Below, piece after piece: positions 1 to 8,115 of a stretch of 64,000 nucleotides of DNA. Made by a program: the position numbers and the translations under genes. The stretch comes from TOLSYN sp963849065 (GTDB taxonomy: Bacteria > Acidobacteriota > Terriglobia > Terriglobales > Acidobacteriaceae). Position 1 is the first letter of the stretch. Each line of letters starts with the position of its first letter. Below the pieces are notes generated by a model, which saw only the letters and a list, made by a program, of their open reading frames with translations, had not been told where the DNA came from and ran no database searches. Location: positions 62,001-126,000 of the forward strand of contig CAWKFM010000002.1 in assembly GCA_963849065.1 (NCBI GenBank), in the 5' to 3' direction.

Positions 1-40
1 GCAGTGACAACTGGAAGCGGAAGGAAAGGAGACATTGTTC

Positions 41-730
41 ATGGTTCATTCGCTCGCAACCTCGCCGAATGATTTGCTAATAGTTGGGGCCTTGTTCTTG
101 TTCTTTGCAGTGGCTGCGACGCTCACTGGACAAGTGTGGCTAAAATATGGTGTCGTGGTTTACCGCGACAAAGAACCTGGGAGGTTTCGGCGGTGGACCA
201 CAATGTATTACCTTGCTGGCATTAGTTGTTTTGGATACTACTTGTATCTTATTGTTAGACACGTATCTGCTGCACCAGTACCCACGCCACTCGTAAGGCA
301 ATATAGGCCCTCTTTGGGCGTGGAAGATTTTAATTTTTCGTGGCAGCTTTGCGCATTATTCGGGTTCCTTTACACGCTACTCACCATTTACCTTCTCGTA
401 CAATCGGACAAGCTCCGTCCCGACTTTTCCAATATAAGGTCGCTCCCGGCGATTCTCATGGTGCATATAGTATTCCTAGCAATTCTCATAGGCGTGATGC
501 AGATTGGTGCCTATATTGCGCCGTTCCTGCCGAGTGGGATGATCGAACCAAGCCAAAGCCCTGGAAGATTCCATGGAATCTCAATCCTTGATTTCTTGTT
601 CTTTTTATCGCTGCCCATTTTGTCCATCGTCGAGCAAGGATGGCTTTATAGGTATCTCTCCGCCCCCGAGGCAGGTCCCTCTTCCACGTCGGTGAACGAG
701 AGAGAGATTGAAGGTAGGCGAGGGGCTTGA
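41..730 (+). CDS. Five-helix membrane protein, unknown function
   Basis: This encodes about 229 residues with five hydrophobic stretches, near residues 10-31, 49-68, 98-120, 134-162 and 181-205, so it should be an integral inner-membrane protein. I chose the ATG at 41 because it sits about 10 bases after an AAAGGAG ribosome site; an in-frame TTG at 35 is the alternative. The C-terminal 25 residues are polar and charged. I see no known motif. It is followed by a copy of the palindromic intergenic repeat and then by a secreted-protein gene on the same strand. Function unknown. Confidence 0.6.
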   Translation: MVHSLATSPNDLLIVGALFLFFAVAATLTGQVWLKYGVVVYRDKEPGRFRRWTTMYYLAGISCFGYYLYLIVRHVSAAPVPTPLVRQYRPSLGVEDFNFSWQLCALFGFLYTLLTIYLLVQSDKLRPDFSNIRSLPAILMVHIVFLAILIGVMQIGAYIAPFLPSGMIEPSQSPGRFHGISILDFLFFLSLPILSIVEQGWLYRYLSAPEAGPSSTSVNEREIEGRRGA

Positions 731-738
731 TAGTGAGC

Positions 739-800
739 AAATAATCGCCTTTCGTCTCAGTATCCCGTTTCGGAATCGTGAGGTACTGGCCCCGTTTGCG
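739..800 (+). repeat. Intergenic palindromic repeat, copy A (diverged)
   Basis: This copy resembles elements at 2145-2202, 2768-2827 and 4597-4650. It starts AATCGCC, has a CTCAG-TATCC arm and a GG-AATCGTGAG arm around a short loop, and ends in a TACTGGCCCCGTTTGC tail matching the TACTTGGCTTGTTTCC tail of the 2768 copy. It lies between two same-strand genes. Confidence 0.5.
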
Positions 801-829
801 CCAGCAAACTTGGACTTTCGCACCTCGGG

Positions 830-2041
830 ATGAATAATTCCAGAGTAATGAGCAGATACATGTGCCTCCTGATGCTCGCGTTTCTTCTCGTTCCGCACGT
901 CATCAGTGCGGGAACCCAGCCAGCAGCTCCGTACGTTACGCCGCAAATGGTAGAGCTGATTCATACGCATCAGAGCGTGCTGGAACGCATGAATGCGCCC
1001 GACAACAAGGGCAAGCGACTAGAACTCGATGACACGCAGATGGCACCGTTGCTGACCGAGGGTTGGAACCTGGCCGGTAAGTGGGCGGCAGGTTGGCTCG
1101 ACGGTCATCCTAGCCCGTCGGCCAAAGATCTCGAAAACCTCTTCGTTGACTTCACGCCGCCATCGCCCCATCCCCAGGTTTACGACCCCAACCAGCCTGA
1201 AGTCTTCGCGATGGTAGGCGAGGCAACCCGAATTGCGACGGATGTCTATGTTGTCACCGCCGTATATGAAAACTACACGGCGACCGCTACCGCCACATTC
1301 TTCGTCGTCGCCCGTGGATCCGATGGTCACTTTCATACGAAGTGGAGTATCAAGCCGCTGGCCGAGCGGCATTACCACTCGAAGGATGAAATTGGAAGAT
1401 GGGCTTTCCTAGGATCATGTGCCTATTACTGCGGCCCCCTCGTCGTAGGCCAGGTTGTGGTGCTGCCGCCCGCTGAAAATGGTCAGCCGCGCTTTGCAAT
1501 CGACGCCTTTCAAGCTACGAACGGCAGTACATTGATGAAACAATTGGGCGTATGGCAGTGGAACGGCACTGAAGCCGAGAATCTCATCATTCGGTCTTAC
1601 CAACTCTATATTGACGAAGACCGCGGCATACAACTCGTTGGCAATCTGCTCACTGTACCGACGAAAGAGACGACCCGCTCTTTCTCGTCTTTTGGTTGTT
1701 GCGCTGAACCACGCGGCATCTGGATCCTCCGTATTGCTCCGGAAAAGGTACACGACCTTGGCCACCGCTTCCTGCAACCGCAGATCCAATGGGCGGATCG
1801 ACTGCTGGCGGAAAGCCGAGCGAAGTCACCGGCGGCGGCAAGTCTTGCTGCACCGTCCGTGCTCGCCTTTCTCAGACGCACCGAAGTTGATGCCGACAGC
1901 GTCGGCCAGTGCCATGTGCTTAGCTACGGAAGGAAGGGCGCATTTGAAATTTCCTTCGGAGCAGGCACAAAGCTTTGGCTTGCATATCGGCTCCGCAACG
2001 GCCAGCCGTTCTTCACCGACATACGCGTCGAAGGCGAATAA
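830..2041 (+). CDS. Secreted protein of unknown function
   Basis: The 403-residue product begins with an export signal: a short polar start, a hydrophobic core MCLLMLAFLLVPHVI and a small-residue cleavage region around residues 25-28. The mature part is mixed polar sequence without membrane segments, with a YYCGP stretch near 205 and CCAEP near 290 that could form disulfides in the periplasm. I do not recognise the family. An in-frame ATG at 848 is an alternative start and would leave a more compact signal peptide. The gene lies between two copies of the palindromic intergenic repeat. Confidence 0.65.
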   Translation: MNNSRVMSRYMCLLMLAFLLVPHVISAGTQPAAPYVTPQMVELIHTHQSVLERMNAPDNKGKRLELDDTQMAPLLTEGWNLAGKWAAGWLDGHPSPSAKDLENLFVDFTPPSPHPQVYDPNQPEVFAMVGEATRIATDVYVVTAVYENYTATATATFFVVARGSDGHFHTKWSIKPLAERHYHSKDEIGRWAFLGSCAYYCGPLVVGQVVVLPPAENGQPRFAIDAFQATNGSTLMKQLGVWQWNGTEAENLIIRSYQLYIDEDRGIQLVGNLLTVPTKETTRSFSSFGCCAEPRGIWILRIAPEKVHDLGHRFLQPQIQWADRLLAESRAKSPAAASLAAPSVLAFLRRTEVDADSVGQCHVLSYGRKGAFEISFGAGTKLWLAYRLRNGQPFFTDIRVEGE

Positions 2042-2144
2042 GGTGCGTATCCGGTATTAATGGATTGTTTCTCATTCGGAGATTAGGTACGAATCCGCTG
2101 TGGGCTTGAGGCAAAGTCGCGGCGGCCTCAAAATACCGAGCGAA

Positions 2145-2202
2145 ACATCGCCATGTCGCTCGCAATCCCGATTCTGGATAGTGAGTGCCTTGGGCTGTTT
2201 CC
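2145..2202 (+). repeat. Intergenic palindromic repeat, copy B
   Basis: ATCGCCATGTCGCTCGCAATCC is followed by a short loop and GGATAGTGAG, so the arms CTCGCAATCC and GGATAGTGAG can pair with one mismatch and a G-T pair. The tail TGCCTTGGGCTGTTTCC matches the other copies. The rest of 2042-2355 shows no convincing gene. Confidence 0.65.
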
Positions 2203-2355
2203 GACAACAATCTAGAAACTCTGGAGTTTATTCACGATTGGACATAAGAGTATCAAGCACATGCGAAGCGGTGGCAGGTCACGGCAGATGGAAACGGCAG
2301 CGGTGGCGATGGCGTTAGTGGCTACGAAAAATGCTTAATCAGAGGGAGATGTCAC

Positions 2356-2688
2356 ATGGTTAGTTTTATTGTCGTGTTTCTATTTGCGCCAGTACTAGCG
2401 TGGTTTACGTGGATGTACACTTCCCCAATGCCACGATATACACCAGTGAATGTGATCCTAAGGTTACCGTGGGGCGTGGCAATGATCGGCGGTCTTTTTG
2501 CCCAACTGATTTTTCTCGCTCACCATGAGCCGCTGAAAAATATTCGGTTCTATATACTAGCTTTACTCGTAATTGAAGGTATCCCTTTGCTGTTTCTTTT
2601 GATTTACCTCGCTCCGAAATGGATTGGATCTAAACCTGTGTGGCCTGAGTGGCGCACCGATGGCTACGGAAAGAAAGGCGACAAGTAA
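2356..2688 (+). CDS. Small membrane protein, unknown function
   Basis: The 110-residue product has three likely membrane helices (about residues 2-22, 37-57 and 67-87) and a short basic C-terminal tail ending in Lys-Gly-Asp-Lys. The ATG follows an AGGGAG ribosome site at good spacing. Copies of the palindromic repeat flank the gene on both sides. I do not recognise the family and nothing in the sequence suggests an enzymatic role. Confidence 0.6.
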   Translation: MVSFIVVFLFAPVLAWFTWMYTSPMPRYTPVNVILRLPWGVAMIGGLFAQLIFLAHHEPLKNIRFYILALLVIEGIPLLFLLIYLAPKWIGSKPVWPEWRTDGYGKKGDK

Positions 2689-2767
2689 TCATCTGAGGGC
2701 GCATTGAAAGGAAAGCACGGCTTTCTGTCGCGCAAGATACTACGATCAGTTCAAGATGCCTGTCGCA

Positions 2768-2827
2768 AAATCGCCATATCGCTCACAATCCGGTTCGTCG
2801 GATAGTGAGATACTTGGCTTGTTTCCT
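2768..2827 (+). repeat. Intergenic palindromic repeat, copy C (best conserved)
   Basis: ATCGCCATATCG is followed by the arm CTCACAATCCG, loop GTTCGT and arm CGGATAGTGAG. The 11-base arms are complementary except for one A-A pair. The tail is TACTTGGCTTGTTTCC. It lies between the small membrane protein gene and the ankyrin gene. Confidence 0.7.
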
Positions 2828-2944
2828 CCAGGGGTCCCGCTGGCGACAGCTTCCTCGAGCGTTTGGTACGGACGCTAATCGCGCAGGGACAGCCCCGGCA
2901 GGTTGCTGCTATCCTTCAAACATTTTCCTTTTGAAGGAACGATT

Positions 2945-4516
2945 GTGATTGCTTTGAAACTGACACGCTCACGGACGCACGCACTGATTGTGGGTATTTT
3001 GGTGGTGTCGTTCTGCCTCCTGGCAGGCACGCGGGCCAATGCACAAGGGAACGATCTCATTGATGCGGCTGGCAAGGGTGATTTGCCGCGTGTCAAAGCG
3101 TTGCTCGACGCCAAAGCCGATGTGAATGCAGAGAGGAACTACGAGACCGCGCTGATGTTAGCCTCCTTGAACGGCCACCTTGATGTGGTGCAGGCGCTGC
3201 TCGCTGCTGGAGCCGATGTCAATCCCAGGCTGCGCCAGGAGACCGCGCTGATGTTGGCCTCCTCAAACGGCCATCTTGATGTGGTGCAGGCGCTGGTCGC
3301 CGCTGGAGCCGAGGTCAGTGCCAGAACGGTAGGTCGAAAGACCGCGCTGATGTTGGCTTCAGAAAAAGGCCATCTTGACGTGGTGCAGGCGTTGCTCGAC
3401 AAAGGGGCCGAACTCAATACCAAGGATGTAGAAGAAGGCAGGAACGCGCTGATGTGGGCCTACTGCAACGGCCACCTCGATGTGGCACGGGCATTGCTTG
3501 ACGCAATGGCCGATGTGAATGTCAAAGCAATTCACGGCGAGACAGCATTAATCTTGGCCGCCCAAAAAGGCGACCTTGATTTCGTGCAGGTGCTGCTTGG
3601 CAAGGGTGCCGATGTCAATGCCAGGGAAGATAACGGCCAGAATGCGCTAATGCTGAGCACTCCGTACCCTGGCATTGTGCGGATGCTGCTGAGCAGTGAG
3701 GCGGATGTCAATGCCAAGGAGAACTATGGAGAGACCGCGCTGATGTTGGCCTCCTCAAACGGCCATCTTGATGTGGTGCAGGCGCTGCTCGCCAAGAGTG
3801 CCGATGTCAATGCCAGGACGAACAGCGGTGTGACTGCGCTGATGTTTGCCAGTCGCTCTGATGTGGCACATCTGCTGATTGAGAAGGGAGCCGATGTGAA
3901 TGCCAAGTCGAACAGTGGTCTGACCACGCTGATGGCAGCCTCCTCAAACGGCCATCTTGATGTGGTGCAGGTGCTGCTCGCCAAAGGGCTGGAAGTCAAT
4001 GCCGAAACGGACGAAGGCAAGACAGCACTAATGATGGCTGCAATGCGCAGCCGGATTGATGTCGTGGAGGCGCTGCTCGCTAATAAGGCCGAGGTCAATG
4101 CCAAATCGAAATTTGGTTTGACCGCGCTGATGCTTGTCTCGCAGACGCCTGGCAGAAATGGCGTTAATGTGGTGCGGGCGCTGCTCGCCAACGGCGCAGA
4201 AGTCAATGCCAAGAGCCTGACTGGCGAAACCGCATTAATGTTTGCCTCACGCACTGGCGAACTTGAAATCGTGCAGGTGCTGCTCGCCAACGGCGCGGAA
4301 GTCAATGCCAAGGCGAGCGATGGCGACACTGCGCTGATACGTGCGTCATACTGGGGCGTTTTGCCACGCGACAATCTCGTGGTGCGGGCACTGATCGCTA
4401 ATGGAGCCGATGTCAACGCTAGGACGAACTCAGGAGAGACCGCCTTGAGTGTGGCGACGGCACGTGGGTTCTGGGACATGAGAGCTTTATTGTTGCAGGC
4501 AGGTGCCAAACCATAG
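2945..4516 (+). CDS. Secreted ankyrin-repeat protein
   Basis: Ankyrin repeats bind other proteins. After a signal peptide (basic start, hydrophobic LIVGILVVSFCLLAG, cleavage near ANAQG) the protein is almost entirely about fifteen 33-residue repeats of the pattern G-TALMLAS-NGHLDVVQALL--GADVNA. A periplasmic location is inferred from the signal. I prefer the GTG at 2945, six bases after GAAGGA, over the upstream ATG at 2903, because it gives a normal signal peptide. Many repeats are nearly identical at DNA level (for instance 3241-3290 and 3731-3780), so the array has probably grown by recent duplication. No enzymatic domain is fused and the binding partner is unknown. Confidence 0.85.
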   Translation: MIALKLTRSRTHALIVGILVVSFCLLAGTRANAQGNDLIDAAGKGDLPRVKALLDAKADVNAERNYETALMLASLNGHLDVVQALLAAGADVNPRLRQETALMLASSNGHLDVVQALVAAGAEVSARTVGRKTALMLASEKGHLDVVQALLDKGAELNTKDVEEGRNALMWAYCNGHLDVARALLDAMADVNVKAIHGETALILAAQKGDLDFVQVLLGKGADVNAREDNGQNALMLSTPYPGIVRMLLSSEADVNAKENYGETALMLASSNGHLDVVQALLAKSADVNARTNSGVTALMFASRSDVAHLLIEKGADVNAKSNSGLTTLMAASSNGHLDVVQVLLAKGLEVNAETDEGKTALMMAAMRSRIDVVEALLANKAEVNAKSKFGLTALMLVSQTPGRNGVNVVRALLANGAEVNAKSLTGETALMFASRTGELEIVQVLLANGAEVNAKASDGDTALIRASYWGVLPRDNLVVRALIANGADVNARTNSGETALSVATARGFWDMRALLLQAGAKP

Positions 4517-4596
4517 CTGCAGCGGGATAGATTCTCAAGGCGGAGAGCACGCAAAGTTCACGTCACACGGAAATAACACAGATGTGAACATGGCGA

Positions 4597-4650
4597 AAAA
4601 TCGCCATGTAGCTCACTATCGGGTTTCGGGCAGCTCGGACAAGACGGCCC
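4597..4650 (+). repeat. Intergenic palindromic repeat, copy D
   Basis: AAATCGCCATGTAGCTCACTATCGGGTT resembles the 5' half of the other copies. The 3' arm has diverged to CGGGCAGCTCGG, so the hairpin is weaker. It occupies the gap between the ankyrin gene and the convergent regulator at 4754; I see no gene in 4517-4753. Confidence 0.45.
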
Positions 4651-4753
4651 AATGCCGCTATTCTCGCTGGAGCTCCCATACAGTCTTGGCTGCTGCTGAG
4701 GATGTGACCGGTCGACCAGGGTTGATCGACCGGCGTAATCGAACATTACGTCC

Positions 4754-4987
4754 CTACCTCTTGGCTGCGCGGGCTCTCAGGGAGGCACCTTCGCAGGTCG
4801 GCGGAGACTCGAGGAGTGCCTTAAGCAGATCGTAACGGTTTCGCACACCGAGCTTGTCGTAGATCAGAACGACGCTGTTTTTGATGACTTGGCACGTTGT
4901 ACCGCGTCGAACCGCGATTTCCTTACACTGCAGACCTTCCAGCAGCAAAGCCGTTAGCTGTCTTTGATTTTGCGTCAGGAGGCCCAC
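4754..4987 (-). CDS. LuxR-type DNA-binding half of a split response regulator
   Basis: The 77 residues form a classical LuxR/NarL helix-turn-helix: LTQNQRQLTALLLEGLQCKEIA, then a recognition-helix region TCQVIKNSVVLIYDKLGV and a final RYDLLKAL helix. The reading frame starts at a GTG that overlaps the last 13 bases of the upstream receiver-like gene in another frame. In intact NarL-type regulators both parts are one protein, so this is either a one-base frameshift or a translationally coupled pair. The protein could still bind DNA alone, as single-domain LuxR proteins do. Confidence 0.6.
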   Translation of the reverse strand: MGLLTQNQRQLTALLLEGLQCKEIAVRRGTTCQVIKNSVVLIYDKLGVRNRYDLLKALLESPPTCEGASLRARAAKR

Positions 4988-5394
4988 TTCGCTCGCCGTG
5001 ATGAAATGACGCCGTCGGGGTTATCCAACTGCTGTATCCACGTCCGGCGCTCCCGCAGGGCGGCAATGCACTCCGCTAGATCAGCGGCTTTCGCCGTGCG
5101 AAACATGATTCCGCGAATTACGGGATGAGTCAGCAGAGGGAGATATTCATCTTTACGCTCGGCGATCCAGACCACGGAGCAAGAAAACTGCCCTGCGAGC
5201 TGCATCGCTTCTGAGTGCAGAGATATTTGACCGAGAAACAGAGTAGCTCCTGGATTGTCGGTGATGTGACGTGCAAGCTCGGCCTCAGTGGCACAGTCAG
5301 CTACCAGTGTGGATTCTGGAAGAAGCAGGCTCAAGCGGGTTGATATCGACGCCTGGCATAACGATTGGCGGTCGAATATGAGGATGGTTACCAC
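4975..5394 (-). CDS. Receiver-like half of a split LuxR-family regulator
   Basis: About 139 residues resemble a degenerate receiver domain: it opens TILIFDRQSLCQASISTRLS, carries the DCATEAELARHI helix and ends with ADLAECIAALRERR, the usual last helix before the linker. I do not see the acidic pair or an obvious phospho-acceptor aspartate in the normal contexts, so it may not be phosphorylated. I chose the GTG at 5394, preceded by GAGG. Its stop overlaps the LuxR-type DNA-binding ORF, pointing to a frameshift at the domain linker. Confidence 0.5.
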   Translation of the reverse strand: MVTILIFDRQSLCQASISTRLSLLLPESTLVADCATEAELARHITDNPGATLFLGQISLHSEAMQLAGQFSCSVVWIAERKDEYLPLLTHPVIRGIMFRTAKAADLAECIAALRERRTWIQQLDNPDGVISSRRAKWAS

Positions 5395-5929
5395 GTAGTA
5401 CCTCACAGATGTTGCATAGAATGTCCAATCTACAAAACTCCTCTTGACCAAGCCACCGGTCACCACCGAGGAGGCTACTCAAAAGCCGACGTTCTCCTTC
5501 ACATACTCGACCTACTCAGGCGGAATCAGCGGGTCTCAGGTGCAGCAATACGAGAGCCCTCAGGATTGTATGGACACGAGGCGCACTGGGCAGCGGCCAA
5601 AACTCCTGATCGGTTTTCGGAACAAAAACTACCATGGCCTCGCCTTTGATTTTTAGCTGGCAAAGTCCCACGACGATATCGCGCGCCAATTCGCTCAATT
5701 TGCCAGCATTGAACTGCTCTGGAGTTTGCGCTTTAGGCGCTCACTTCAGCGTTTTTGGGGGTATCTAGTGTAACAACGCTTTTGCCATCGCGGTTCAGTT
5801 TGCACCCGCACGTTGGTTCAATTACCTCCAGCTATGACGCCGCATGATGCGTCTCCTCCTGTTGGCATCACGATCGCTCCTTGCGGCCACTCTGAGCCTG
5901 GCTGAGGTCGAGGCGAAGATACCTGTAAT
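5395..5929. other. Gap without a supported gene
   Basis: A 60-codon minus-strand frame (5516-5698) opens SELARDIVVGLCQLKIKGEAM and could be a gene remnant, but it has no clear ribosome site or homology I recognise. Nothing else stands out. Confidence 0.3.
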
Positions 5930-6514
5930 TCACACCTTGGTCACCGTGCCGCAGCGAGGACAGTAATGGAGGCGGTGGTACTCGGTCATTCGTTGAGGGA
6001 AATACCGCAAATTCCAATAGAGGTGGTACATTCCCAGGTACAGCGCAAGCCAGCCAAGAAAAAAGCAGAACACCATCACCCGGCTGCTGACGGCCGCTGG
6101 CATGCGGTCCACATACACGACAAATGTTCCGCCGGCCGCGATAACCAGAAAAAGGAGGGCTGGCCAAAACGCTTTCTTGCGGGGTGGTGCGCACAACTTG
6201 GCCATCTCCGTCTGTCTCCATGTTTTCTGATAGCCACGCTTAAAGAAAAAGCCATTCATGGAGACCGCGGTTGATGTGCCTTGGGCGTACATGGTAGCGA
6301 AGGCTTTAATCTGCGGATTGCCACAGGTTTTGCAGCGGAATGGATTGTCGGCGCCGTGCGCCGGCCGGTACATCGGGAGGCTCTCTTTTCCGGAGCACTG
6401 CCGCGACGTCTTCGACGTACCTCCGTTGCGGCCCATAATTCCGGCTCCGTTTTGCTGTGACGGTTCGTCATCCCGGAAGCTTTCTATGAGCCGTTCGCTG
6501 TAGCGCGGGGACAT
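5930..6514 (-). CDS. Membrane-anchored zinc-ribbon protein
   Basis: About 194 residues. A FRCKTCGNPQIK pair of cysteines lies near residue 60 and a second pair CPRCG at the very C-terminus, with two membrane helices between them (ALLFLVIAAGGTFVVYV and VMVFCFFLGWLALYLGMYHLYW). The two CxxC pairs could build one zinc ribbon on the cytoplasmic face. The ATG at 6514 follows AAAGGAGG at unusually short spacing; an upstream in-frame ATG at 6565 is the alternative. The very AT-rich stretch at 6570-6602 upstream contains ATATATAAT on this strand and is the likely promoter. Function unknown. Confidence 0.65.
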   Translation of the reverse strand: MSPRYSERLIESFRDDEPSQQNGAGIMGRNGGTSKTSRQCSGKESLPMYRPAHGADNPFRCKTCGNPQIKAFATMYAQGTSTAVSMNGFFFKRGYQKTWRQTEMAKLCAPPRKKAFWPALLFLVIAAGGTFVVYVDRMPAAVSSRVMVFCFFLGWLALYLGMYHLYWNLRYFPQRMTEYHRLHYCPRCGTVTKV

Positions 6515-6924
6515 GGACCTCCTTTGCAAAGAACTGTGCCTTTTCCGGTTGTCTAAAATAATCACATATCGTTACTATAATTGCTATTATATATTTTTTT
6601 AGGTAGGCGCATGTGGGCATCCCTAACGTTCTGAAGCGAATGGCATGCGGAACACAATTTCAGGGGCTCCAGCGGCGAATCGTGAGATACGATTTTTACC
6701 TGCACAGGCAGCGCAAATGCGAAAGGAGATCCGAGCGACGATCATGGCACAAACACAGGCGCTGCCTGCTGTGCCAGTGGCTCCGCCCCAATGCGCTCCG
6801 TGAACGGCAGCGCATATTGGGGGGCGGAATACACCACAAGACTTGCGTGCGTTGCTTTTTAGGATTGTGCGGGAGAGCACTCGCAGTAAGGGCCACTCGT
6901 TTCGCGAGCAGCCCCAGGTCACGC
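6515..6924. other. Gap without a supported gene
   Basis: Open frames exist on both strands (for example 6613-7002 plus and 6623-6922 minus) but their sequences are Arg/Cys-rich and look like noncoding translation. The AT-rich block at 6570-6602 is a probable promoter for the zinc-ribbon gene. Confidence 0.3.
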
Positions 6925-7338
6925 TTAGGTAGGGATAATCGTGGATTTCTTGACTTGACCGACAACTGCGAACTTGTTCTGAACCGCGAAGTGGGCAATT
7001 AATACACGCACGGCCTCGCTTCGATTATTTGAGCTAAAAAGATGCTTTGCGTACATGAACAGCAAAGCATTTTCCTCAGGAGTCCAGTCGACGATCAACT
7101 GCGAGAAGCGCTGTCCGCTCTCTAGGGAAAGGTTACTCCAGACCTCCTGGTGAAACTTCGTGACGTCTGCCAACTTGATCTTTTTTTCGAGGGCGAGCCC
7201 CACGATCATTTTCGATGCGTTCGCCTTGGTGAGGTGGAACTTGTGCCTGATCTTCTCAAGTAGTGTTAGCGTCGAATCGTCCAGAGAGAGACAAGCCCTG
7301 ATGAGCGTTGGGGCGGTGGGATCTTTGGTTCGTGGCAT
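6925..7338 (-). CDS. Hypothetical protein, possible RHH-like regulator
   Basis: The 137-residue product opens MPRTKDPTAPTLIRACLSL, then helices DDSTLTLLEKIRHKFHLTKANASKMIV and, near the C-terminus, SSNNRSEAVRVLIAHFAVQ. The strand-helix-helix feel and the SEAVRVLI segment resemble ribbon-helix-helix DNA-binding proteins, but this is a guess from pattern only. I chose the ATG at 7338, which follows AAGGAAG by about eight bases; a longer start at 7362 exists. It stands alone between two gaps. Confidence 0.55.
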   Translation of the reverse strand: MPRTKDPTAPTLIRACLSLDDSTLTLLEKIRHKFHLTKANASKMIVGLALEKKIKLADVTKFHQEVWSNLSLESGQRFSQLIVDWTPEENALLFMYAKHLFSSNNRSEAVRVLIAHFAVQNKFAVVGQVKKSTIIPT

Positions 7339-7482
7339 AGTTGCGCTTCCTTGCCGAGTCATTTCTATTACTAGTATACCTAGTATATGACGAATAGTAC
7401 ACTACTCGAACCTTTTAAGCTAACCGCCCATGAGGGGGAGGGACTCATGGGCTTGGATTCTGTCATTTACATATTGCCGCAA

Positions 7483-7764
7483 CTATAAATCCCACCATTC
7501 GGGCGGCATTGCCTCGTATGCGGTGGACAGGGTCTGAAGGGTGTCAAGGTCCGATAGGCGGACAAGTGTGCTCATGAGTCGCAGCAGCTGGATTTCATCT
7601 GACGTAAACCTGAGCGTCCCTTTTGACCAGAGGGCCTGGAGTTTGGCAGTGAGTGGTGCAACCAATGCCTCACGCTTCTCTTGAACGGTGAGTAGTTGGG
7701 CTGGTTGATGTTCGGCGGTGCCTGGCGGATGCACAGACGTGCAAGGCGGTTGAGTCCTGCTCAT
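7483..7764 (-). CDS. Small hypothetical protein
   Basis: The 93 residues begin with a Pro/His-rich tail and continue as amphipathic helices (LLTVQEKREALVAPLTAKLQ and DEIQLLRLMSTLVRLSDLDT), ending PPEWWDL. A good ribosome site (AAGGGGAG) precedes the ATG. An 11-bp inverted repeat about 40 bases upstream of the start may control it. I do not recognise the family. Confidence 0.55.
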   Translation of the reverse strand: MSRTQPPCTSVHPPGTAEHQPAQLLTVQEKREALVAPLTAKLQALWSKGTLRFTSDEIQLLRLMSTLVRLSDLDTLQTLSTAYEAMPPEWWDL

Positions 7765-7804
7765 TTACAAAATCTCCCCTTGTCGCGAATCTGCCTGTAA
7801 CGGT

Positions 7805-7850
7805 TGAAGGATTCACGTGATGCAATTGTAGACAGGAGATGAATCCTTCA
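7805..7850. promoter_or_regulatory. Perfect 11-bp inverted repeat upstream of the 7483-7764 gene
   Basis: TGAAGGATTCA (7805-7815) and TGAATCCTTCA (7840-7850) are perfect reverse complements separated by 24 bases. A second short pair, GTTAC/GTAAC, follows at 7854-7867. The position, about 40 bases upstream of the minus-strand start at 7764, suits an operator or a 5' leader hairpin. No gene is seen in 7765-8115. Confidence 0.5.
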
Positions 7851-8115
7851 TAAGTTACCCGCGTAACGGGAAGCTAGATAGTTACAAACTATTTTTCAAG
7901 GTCCTACTATCCTATATTCCCAAACACCGCTACTCCCACCGTGCTCGCCCGTGCACCGTTCATAGATAAATGGCCTGCGCGTCGCAGGAAGGCCTCGACT
8001 CCGGTTGCACTCGGCAAGGACATAGATCGGATGCTGAAGGTATCCTCGCCCCGTCATCCCCTCAAATAGGTCGAACCCGCCATCACCTTCATCAGTAGCT
8101 TCGCCGCGAATCCGG

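Noticed and set aside
3724..4554. 276-codon minus-strand frame opposite the ankyrin gene
   Set aside because: It mirrors the ankyrin repeats and has low-complexity repeats of LALTSAPLAS; a shadow of the real gene.
5516..5698. 60-codon minus-strand frame SELARDIVVGL
   Set aside because: Reads slightly like protein but no start signal or homologous context; left as a possible remnant.
6613..7002. 129-codon plus-strand frame
   Set aside because: Arg/Cys-rich, no ribosome site, overlaps the end of the better minus-strand gene at 6925.
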